DNA of 34,333 nt from IMG/VR virus record IMGVR_UViG_3300011116_000672, positions 1-34,333 of that record. The stretch is one strand, 5' to 3'. A program made the position numbers and the translations under genes. Below the pieces are notes generated by a model, which saw only the letters and a program-made list of their open reading frames with translations, ran no database searches and was not told the DNA's origin. Below are positions 22,549 through 27,691 of the stretch, piece after piece (position 1 is the first letter of the stretch; each line of letters begins with the position of its first letter). This stretch comes from a virus.

Positions 22549-22754
22549 GCGCGCACCCCCGCTTCGACACGCTGGCGGCAGCTCTCCAGCCACCGGTCGA
22601 TGTCTTCCCGCCGATACAGCCGACGGGCCTTCGGCCCCGTGCCGTACCGCACGCTCGGCACCCCGTGCGTCACTGCTGTGCGGTGCCACCCAGCGGCCGT
22701 CGTGCCGACATACGCCGCCGCCTGCCGCGTATTGAGATACCCCTCACTACTCAC
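22545..22754 (-). CDS. MerR/excisionase-type HTH protein
   Basis: 69 residues from GTG 22754, overlapping the 59-residue gene by eight bases. YLNTRQAAAYVGTTAAGWHRTAVTHGVP, then KARRLYRREDIDRWLES is a winged MerR-type DNA-binding domain as in excisionases and AlpA-like regulators. Being second in the early operon of an integrating phage, it is a good candidate for the recombination directionality factor, or for a Cro-like regulator. Confidence 0.65.
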   Translation of the reverse strand: MSSEGYLNTRQAAAYVGTTAAGWHRTAVTHGVPSVRYGTGPKARRLYRREDIDRWLESCRQRVEAGVRA

Positions 22755-22926
22755 CGAACACCTCCCGCTCTCTCCATGCCTCGAACTGCTCATCCTCGGC
22801 CTGCCCCGCCCACCACTCGGCGTCGGCCTGGTCCTCCGCGTCCCGGCACGCTAGGCACTGGTCGTCGGCGTCGTAGCCCGTCTCCCGGTCAGCGGGCGAT
22901 ACGCGCCCGCACGTGATGCACTCCAT
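22747..22926 (-). CDS. Small zinc-binding acidic protein
   Basis: 59 residues from ATG 22926, with GGAG four to five bases upstream. Two CxxC pairs (CITC at 3-6, CLAC near 23-26) suggest a zinc ribbon. The rest is very acidic (DAEDQADAEWWAGQAEDEQFEAWREREVF). It is the first gene leftward from the operator region, so it is probably immediate early. Confidence 0.6.
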   Translation of the reverse strand: MECITCGRVSPADRETGYDADDQCLACRDAEDQADAEWWAGQAEDEQFEAWREREVFGE

Positions 22927-22951
22927 AGCGCTCCGTGTCGATAACGATAGG

Positions 22952-22991
22952 CCAAATTGCCTACGCCAACTAGGCAATAGTATGCAATTTG
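22952..22991. promoter_or_regulatory. Operator-like inverted repeats in divergent region
   Basis: The gap between the leftward early operon (start 22926) and the rightward repressor (start 23027) holds nested inverted repeats: ATTGCCTA (22956-22963) and TAGGCAAT (22971-22978) around seven bases, plus CAAATTGC (22953-22960) and GCAATTTG (22984-22991). It is the most AT-rich stretch of the neighbourhood. These are good repressor-operator candidates. Clear -35/-10 pairs could not be assigned with confidence on either strand. Confidence 0.65.
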
Positions 22992-23026
22992 ACTAAAGCG
23001 CTTCCATCAGGTGAACACATGGGGAT

Positions 23027-23533
23027 ATGCTTTCTTCTGCTATGCCTCCAGCTCCCTCCCTCGTCGCCCCCGCCTTCGGAAAACACCTAGAGCGGTTGCG
23101 GGGTCGACTGTCGCGGGCCGACTTCGGCGAGCAGCTCCGCGCGGCCTGTCCGCTCCCGATGAAACTGGGCGGCGCGATACAGGCGTGGGAGCGTGGTCGA
23201 ACGCTGCCGCCGTGGCCCGTTCTCATCGCGTATGCGCGCGTGACGGGAGAGCCGCTTGGCGCGCTGCTGAATGTGCTTGTAGAATCCCTCGCTACTAGAG
23301 ACGGCCGCGAGTTAGGCTGCCGTTTTACTCATGGGATGGCTACTGATGGTCCCTCGCGTCCTGCCCTTCACCTCGCGGCCCTTGAGGCCGACAACGCCCA
23401 ACTGCGCGCCGACCTTGAACGGCTTGCCGCTATCGCCGGCCAGCTCGTCGCCGTTGCCGTTGCGGCACACAAACGTGGTGGCGCTGGCGCAAGAGCTGGC
23501 GCAGCTCGACCCGGAGGCCGCCGCCGTGGTTGA
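23027..23533 (+). CDS. Cro/CI-type repressor (XRE HTH)
   Basis: 168 residues from ATG 23027 (alternative ATG 23042). Residues about 18-85 (FGKHLERLRGRLSRADFGEQLRAACP..., IQAWERGRTLPPWPVLIAYARVTGEPLGALL) are an XRE-type helix-turn-helix. A coiled coil follows near 118-140 (LAALEADNAQLRADLERLAAIAGQLV), useful for dimerisation. The last 25 residues turn into Gly/Arg/Ala-rich nonsense-like sequence, while a better helical end is open in the +1 frame down to the integrase start. The gene is divergent from the early operon and is the likely lysogeny repressor. Confidence 0.7.
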   Translation: MLSSAMPPAPSLVAPAFGKHLERLRGRLSRADFGEQLRAACPLPMKLGGAIQAWERGRTLPPWPVLIAYARVTGEPLGALLNVLVESLATRDGRELGCRFTHGMATDGPSRPALHLAALEADNAQLRADLERLAAIAGQLVAVAVAAHKRGGAGARAGAARPGGRRRG

Positions 23534-23582
23534 GGCGATGCTGGAGAGCCTGTTGCGCGAATTGCGCGTCGGCCGGCCATGA
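23475..23582 (+). other. Probable C-terminal repressor segment in +1 frame
   Basis: From GTG 23475 the third frame reads VVALAQELAQLDPEAAAVVEAMLESLLRELRVGRP and stops in an ATGA overlap with the integrase start. This is a sensible amphipathic helix, unlike the Gly/Arg-rich end of the long repressor frame. Either the repressor gene has a one-base indel near 23465-23475, a +1 frameshift occurs, or this is a separate 35-residue coupled ORF. Confidence 0.5.
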
Positions 23583-24565
23583 AGGGCTGCTACCGCACGC
23601 CGCATGGCTGGCTGTGCCAGGTGCGTATCCACGGGGTGCTCTATCAGCAGCGCTTCCCAGCGACGGCGTCGCGTGAAATACGCCAGCGGTGGCTGACTGA
23701 GCAGCAGATAGCCCACCGACACGACACGGCGCGCCGCCGCAGCGGCTTGTTGCGTGACGACGCGGTGCGATACCTCGCCGCCGTGCGCGCAATGCCGACA
23801 TTCACCGACAGGCAGCGGCACATTGGCCGATGGGTGGACGCACTGGGCGCGCGCCAGCGGGCCAGCCTGACCTCCGCTGAAATCAGCGCGCAGCTGCAGA
23901 CATGGCGACACACGCTGTCAGCATCGAGTTGCAATCACCTGCGGACGGCCCTGCAGCACCTCTGGTCTGTCCTTGACGGCAAGAGCGCTCACAATCCGGT
24001 GCGCGACGTGCCGCGAATGCGCGAGCCGCGACCCCAGCCCGTGTCGATAACGTATAGCGACATTCAGCGAGCCCTGGCGTCGATGCGCGACACGCCGACG
24101 CGCGCGCGGCTCGCCGTGCTGGCCGCCACGGGGCTTCCGAGCAAACAAGTTGGCCTACTCACCGCCGACGACGTTGACGCGGCACACGGGCGCCTGCGTG
24201 TTCGAGGGCGCTCAAAGGGCCAGGGGGCGCCAGGACGGACACTGCCCCTGTCGGGCGACGCGGTGCGCGCATTGGGCGACCTGGCGCGCCACAACGCGTG
24301 GGGTGCGTTTTCTAATAGCTCACTGAACAAGGCGTGGAAGGGCGCGTGCCGGCGCACGCTAGGGCGCGCCGACTGGTCGGTCTACAGCCTGCGACACGCC
24401 TTCGCAACACGCGTATATGCAAACGGCGCAGACCTGCACACCGTCGGCGAACTGCTCCTGCATTCGTCCCCGTCACTGACAGCCCGCTACGCACTAGCGG
24501 CAGTGCCGGCAAGGCTGCGCGCCGCCGTAGACATCCCAACAACACCGCCGCCGAGCTCTAAGTAG
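23579..24565 (+). CDS. int: Tyrosine-type integrase
   Basis: 328 residues from ATG 23579. The N-terminal arm and core-binding domain extend to about residue 150. The catalytic domain keeps K213 (in RSKGQG), R272-H273 (SLRHAFATRVY), H295 (LLLHSSPSL) and the nucleophile Y304 (TARYALAAVP). The usual first Arg (T-G-x-R) is replaced by P187 in AATGLPSKQVGLL, and the His of HxxR is Tyr (YSLR). I recall similar integrases with these changes from environmental phages, so it may still be active. The adjacent attP supports function. Confidence 0.88.
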   Translation: MKGCYRTPHGWLCQVRIHGVLYQQRFPATASREIRQRWLTEQQIAHRHDTARRRSGLLRDDAVRYLAAVRAMPTFTDRQRHIGRWVDALGARQRASLTSAEISAQLQTWRHTLSASSCNHLRTALQHLWSVLDGKSAHNPVRDVPRMREPRPQPVSITYSDIQRALASMRDTPTRARLAVLAATGLPSKQVGLLTADDVDAAHGRLRVRGRSKGQGAPGRTLPLSGDAVRALGDLARHNAWGAFSNSSLNKAWKGACRRTLGRADWSVYSLRHAFATRVYANGADLHTVGELLLHSSPSLTARYALAAVPARLRAAVDIPTTPPPSSK

Positions 24566-24809
24566 TCTACATTTCAGTCTACACTGTCCAGTAAGTAGTT
24601 GTATTTACGGCACTTAACAGGGCGCCATCCGGCCTTCTAAGCCGGGGGTCGCAGGTTCGAGTCCTGCCGGGCGCGCCAATAAATACGGCCGTTTTCGCCA
24701 ACTTTAGCGAGAAAATCGCCAAAACATGGCCCTGATGCAATATTCCGAAACAGGCCTGTTTTGCATTGTTTTGTATTTGTAGATTCTAAAAAGTCTACAG
24801 GAGTCTACA
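24564..24809 (+). other. attP: attP with paired arm repeats
   Basis: Four direct copies of AGTCTACA flank the tRNA-like core: 24564-24571 and 24576-24583 on the left (12 bp apart; the first overlaps the integrase stop), 24792-24799 and 24802-24809 on the right (10 bp apart). All four point the same way. Paired arm-type sites on both sides of a tRNA-derived core next to the integrase gene are the classic layout of an attP. The right part is AT-rich and holds the palindrome AAACAGGCCTGTTT (24748-24761), possibly an IHF/Xis or terminator region. Confidence 0.88.
24629..24678 (+). other. 3' part of tRNA-Arg(TCT): attP core
   Basis: CCGGC-CTTCTAA-GCCGG is an anticodon arm with anticodon TCT. A five-base variable region, the T arm GCAGG-TTCGAGT-CCTGC, the acceptor strand CGGGCGC, discriminator G and CCA follow. 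The D arm and the 5' acceptor strand are absent, so it is not a working tRNA gene. It should restore the 3' end of a host tRNA-Arg(TCT) gene on integration. Confidence 0.92.
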
Positions 24810-24840
24810 AACCGAGCACCGGCCTTGCGCGCAAATGTCG

Positions 24841-24913
24841 GCCACCCTCGACGCTCCCAGCCGCACGGGATTGTGCGCCCGGCTGCGGGGTCCAGCCGGC
24901 CGTCGAAGGTGGC
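24841..24913. terminator. Structured region after lysis genes, possible terminator
   Basis: Nested inverted repeats lie 12 bases beyond the holin-like stop: 13-base outer arms 24841-24853 and 24901-24913 (12/13 match), CAGCCG / CGGCTG (24858-24863 and 24880-24885), and a perfect CCGGCTG / CAGCCGG stem (24879-24899) with a 7-base loop. There is no T-run on the minus strand. It may end the late transcript or belong to attP architecture. Confidence 0.45.
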
Positions 24914-24924
24914 ACGGGTCGTGG

Positions 24925-25098
24925 CTACTGCGGAAGGACGTGCGACGGCTGATTGGTCAGGAGCCGCAACACAATATTGCCGACCGCAACCACGGCCGTG
25001 GCTGCGCCCTGCGGGACCGGCAGCACGCCCGTCAATTCGACGGTCGCCGTGACGATGTTGAACCAAAACGTCTTGCTCGCGAACAGGCTCTTGCTCAT
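24925..25098 (-). CDS. Holin-like membrane protein
   Basis: 57 residues from ATG 25098, which has AAAGGA about eight bases upstream. The sequence SKSLFASKTFWFNIVTATVELTGVLP, then AATAVVAVGNIVLRLLTNQPSH, gives one or two hydrophobic spans and resembles small phage membrane proteins encoded with endolysins. A longer in-frame form starts at ATG 25194 (89 residues), coupled by an ATGA overlap to the gene before, adding the basic MNPVKLLRVYARANRLLSL end. It is the last gene of the late operon. Confidence 0.6.
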   Translation of the reverse strand: MSKSLFASKTFWFNIVTATVELTGVLPVPQGAATAVVAVGNIVLRLLTNQPSHVLPQ

Positions 25099-25190
25099 TG
25101 TGTGTGTCCTTTCATACGACTGCGTGCCCTGCTGAATCAGCGACAGCAATCGGTTAGCGCGCGCGTAGACGCGCAACAGCTTCACCGGAT

Positions 25191-25388
25191 TCATTCCCCG
25201 TCCCCATCGCCCTGCGACGCCGCGACGGTATCCGCGCCCCGCACGACGTCGTCCCAGACCATCCAGCCCCGCGCGCGCGCCACTGGCACCGCATCCGCCG
25301 TTACACGCAGCGTCACCAACTGCTCGTCGTCGTCGACGTAGCCCACCTCGACAAACCTAGGCTCGTCGTCCGGCGTTGGGCGCGACAT
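25191..25388 (-). CDS. Small acidic protein in lysis cassette
   Basis: 65 residues from ATG 25388, whose start lies 32 bases inside the endolysin gene; its TGA overlaps the possible long holin start as ATGA. The sequence (RPTPDDEPRFVEVGYVDDDEQLVTLRV, then ARGWMVWDDVVRGAD) is acidic and soluble-looking, with no membrane span or lipobox, so it is not an evident spanin. Function unknown. Confidence 0.5.
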   Translation of the reverse strand: MSRPTPDDEPRFVEVGYVDDDEQLVTLRVTADAVPVARARGWMVWDDVVRGADTVAASQGDGDGE

Positions 25389-25731
25389 ACTCAAAGTGCC
25401 CCATGTCCTTGAACCGACCTCCCCAGCGCAGACCGATCCGCTCACCGATGGCGCCGAGCTTCTGCCATATCGGGTCGCCGGCATCCCACTGCAACTTGTC
25501 TGGACCGTGCAGGTCGTACTGGCTATAGGGCACGATGTCGATGGCGTCCCCGTCGAGGTGTTTGCTATGCACGGTCCACGACACGCCCTTGGCGAGGTTC
25601 GCGGCGTGCTCAGCGGGCGTTCGCAACGTGTCGACGACGAGTACTGGAATACCAGCCTCGACGGTACGCGCCAGCAACTCCATTGCGAGCGGCCTGAAGC
25701 GCGGCGACAGGTCGTCCAGCGCGCGGCTCAT
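25357..25731 (-). CDS. Endolysin: L-alanyl-D-glutamate peptidase (M15-type)
   Basis: 124 residues from ATG 25731 (ATGA overlap). The T5-endolysin / VanY-type zinc site is complete: H58-x6-D65 in SKHLDGDAID and D109-x2-H112 in KDMGHFEYV, with LRTPAEHAANLAKGVSW before it. By analogy H58, D65 and H112 bind zinc and D109 is catalytic. It cuts the peptide stem of peptidoglycan. T5 endolysin has 137 residues and no signal peptide; none is seen here, so a holin is needed. Confidence 0.9.
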   Translation of the reverse strand: MSRALDDLSPRFRPLAMELLARTVEAGIPVLVVDTLRTPAEHAANLAKGVSWTVHSKHLDGDAIDIVPYSQYDLHGPDKLQWDAGDPIWQKLGAIGERIGLRWGGRFKDMGHFEYVAPNAGRRA

Positions 25732-25925
25732 CGTGACGCCATCGCGTCGAGCTTGCGGTCGAGCGCGCGAATGACCTCAATCGCCTCGTCGTGCCGCTCC
25801 TCCAGCCGCTTGTAGCGCTCGGCGCACACGGCTTCGTGCACATTCACGCGCGATTCGAGGCGCAGCAACCACGCCAGCGCCAGCACGGCCGGGACCACGA
25901 ACGGCATCAGCGCCGGCCAGTCCAT
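25728..25925 (-). CDS. Membrane-anchored coiled-coil protein of lysis cassette
   Basis: 65 residues from ATG 25925 (TAATG overlap). Residues about 5-22 (ALMPFVVPAVLALAWLL) form one membrane span. The rest is a charged helix (YKRLEERHDEAIEVIRALDRKLDAM) suited to a coiled coil. Position just before the endolysin suggests a holin, antiholin or short inner-membrane spanin-like function. Too short and generic to decide. Confidence 0.55.
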   Translation of the reverse strand: MDWPALMPFVVPAVLALAWLLRLESRVNVHEAVCAERYKRLEERHDEAIEVIRALDRKLDAMASR

Positions 25926-26359
25926 TACACCGCTGCCTGCATGGCCGCCCAGAGGGCGTCTTTGCGCGCCTGCGTTAACACCCCGCTCCCCACGCAGTAG
26001 GCCAGCATGGAGGCCACCAGCGGGTCGTCAATGTTGAACGGGTCGACGGCCGCTTGAAACAACGCGGCACCCTGCGCGAGCACGGGGTCGGCCTGGGTGA
26101 ACATCGCTGCGTATTCGGCCGGCGTCAGGAGCTGAATGAAGGCAAACTTGCTCAAGCGCCGCACGGGCGCTGGGTCGGGCGGCGGCGTGAAGGTGCCGTC
26201 GGCGTTGGCCGTCGCCCCTTCGACCGCCGTCGCGAAGACTGCTTCGCTCACCTCGGTCAGCGCGGGCGCGATTGTGACGCCCGACCAGTCCGCGCGCGAG
26301 GCCGTCAGCTGGTTATGCACAGCGCCCTCGCGCACTTCGACGAAATACCGTGTCTGCAT
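25925..26359 (-). CDS. Putative tail-fibre-associated protein
   Basis: 144 residues from ATG 26359 (TAATG overlap). The N-terminal half is beta-like (RYFVEVREGAVHNQL, then WSGVTIAP). The C-terminal half is helical (KFAFIQLLTPAEYAAMF, DPLVASMLAYCVGSGVLTQARKDALW), a pattern seen in small proteins that accompany tail genes. It could be a fibre chaperone or minor tail protein; this is inferred from position after the fibre gene. Confidence 0.45.
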   Translation of the reverse strand: MQTRYFVEVREGAVHNQLTASRADWSGVTIAPALTEVSEAVFATAVEGATANADGTFTPPPDPAPVRRLSKFAFIQLLTPAEYAAMFTQADPVLAQGAALFQAAVDPFNIDDPLVASMLAYCVGSGVLTQARKDALWAAMQAAV

Positions 26360-26622
26360 TAGTAAAACTCCACGACGGTAAACTGCCCCTTGTAGTTATC
26401 ACCAGCCCCGTTGTTGCCTTCGGTCGAGACGGTGACGGTCGTGGCATTCGTCAAGACCCAACGCAGGCCAAGGGCCGTCGCTTTGTACGACCCCTGCGGC
26501 AACACCACTGACTTGGTGGTGTCCACTGAGGTAATCGTGGCCGTGCCAGACACCACATTGGTCCCCGTGAACGAAACGTTGCCGGTTTGAATCGACTTGA
26601 TAACGCTCGGTGCGTAGCTCAT
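26359..26622 (-). CDS. Small tail-associated protein
   Basis: 87 residues from ATG 26622, with GAAGGG upstream. SVIKSIQTGNVSFTGTNVVSGTATITSVDTTKS, then RWVLTNATTVTVSTEGN and FTVVEFY is an all-beta pattern I recall from many phage proteins encoded after tail fibres. The role is not known; it may sit at the end of the fibre. The TAATG junction couples it to the next gene. Confidence 0.6.
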   Translation of the reverse strand: MSYAPSVIKSIQTGNVSFTGTNVVSGTATITSVDTTKSVVLPQGSYKATALGLRWVLTNATTVTVSTEGNNGAGDNYKGQFTVVEFY

Positions 26623-26638
26623 GGCCGTGGTGCCCTTC

Positions 26639-27691
26639 TCAGATAATTAGCCACGCGCTGCCCGTCGACAGCAGGCTGAGGCATTGATACTGCTGACTGA
26701 ACGCCTGCGTGGTGGCGCCGTCGATGGTTTCCGACGCGTTGCCGTCCAGCGTCACGGTCGCGCCAGACCCCGTGAGCTTCACATGCACGATGTAGCCAGC
26801 GGTGCCGCTCGTCGCATACAGGTTGACCGTGGCCGTGCCCGTGCAATTCACGAACTGCAGCGCGCCATTGCTGGACGCCAGCGTGATGGTGCCGCTGCCG
26901 CTCGTGGTGTACGCCGCCGTGGCGCCAGAGAACGAGGCCCACGTCGAGTCGCCGCGCAGGTAGGCGCTGCTGTTCGCCGTGCCGCTGCCAAGGCGCGCCG
27001 TCGGCACCGTGCCCGTCGTCAGCGTCGCCGCGTGCAGCGCGGCGGGCGGCGGCGTGAGCACCAGAGACGTGGTGGTCTGCGCCGCGCCGACGAGGCGCGC
27101 GTTGGCTGGGGCCGACGCGGTCAGGGCGCCCGCCGTCGCCGACACGTAATACAGCGTGCCAGCGCTCAGACCGCTCAGGTTCTCTGCCAGCAGGCCGCCC
27201 ACCCGAATGCTGCCGGTGTCCCCAGCGGTCAGGTTCGCGAGCGCCAGGCCAATCGCAAGCGCCGCCGAGCTGCTGTAGGTGTTGTTGGCGTCCGCGAGAT
27301 ACCAGCGCCCGGCCGTCGTGCTACCACTGCCGTCGCTGAGATACACCACCTGCCCAGCAGTAATGGTCGTGCCGGCGATGCCGTCCACGTCGAGGCTCGA
27401 GGCGCTGGTCGGCACCGTGCTGATGTTGTCGGCGGTCCACACCGTGCTCGCCGCCGCTGTCTTCAGCAGGAACTTGTAGCTGTTGCCTGGCGTCAGGAAC
27501 ACCGTCGCGCGCCCGGCGCTGTCGAGCACCACCGGGTTGGCGTTGGCGACCGTCAGGTCGACGTCGCTGTAGGTGGTTGCCGGCGTCGTGGTGCCCGCCT
27601 CGTAGGTGTAAAGCAGGCCGCCCGCGACCGGGTCGCCGTTGGCGTCGAGGCCGGTGAAGACCGGCGCGGGCATGATGGTGCCGGTTGCCAT
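26639..27691 (-). CDS. Tail fibre / tailspike with head-binding-type N-terminus
   Basis: 350 residues from ATG 27691, AAGGAG nine bases upstream. The N-terminus (PAPVFTGLDANGDPVAGGLLYTYEAGTTTPATTYSD, then NPVVLDSAGRATVFLTPGNSYKFLL; residues about 8-75) resembles the P22-type domain that attaches spikes to the virion. The middle and C-terminus are Ser/Thr/Gly/Ala-rich beta repeats, with RLGSGTANSSAYLRGDSTWA near residue 230, a motif common in collar segments of fibres. No enzymatic spike domain is evident. Probable receptor-binding protein. Confidence 0.75.
   Translation of the reverse strand: MATGTIMPAPVFTGLDANGDPVAGGLLYTYEAGTTTPATTYSDVDLTVANANPVVLDSAGRATVFLTPGNSYKFLLKTAAASTVWTADNISTVPTSASSLDVDGIAGTTITAGQVVYLSDGSGSTTAGRWYLADANNTYSSSAALAIGLALANLTAGDTGSIRVGGLLAENLSGLSAGTLYYVSATAGALTASAPANARLVGAAQTTTSLVLTPPPAALHAATLTTGTVPTARLGSGTANSSAYLRGDSTWASFSGATAAYTTSGSGTITLASSNGALQFVNCTGTATVNLYATSGTAGYIVHVKLTGSGATVTLDGNASETIDGATTQAFSQQYQCLSLLSTGSAWLII

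Noticed and set aside
22952-22991. Short repeats as a CRISPR-like array
   Set aside because: Only nested inverted repeats with no spacer periodicity; no CRISPR array is seen anywhere in the window.
24613-24678. Possible tRNA-Arg gene
   Set aside because: Anticodon and T arms are perfect, but the D arm and the 5' acceptor strand are missing, so it is an attachment core and not a tRNA gene.
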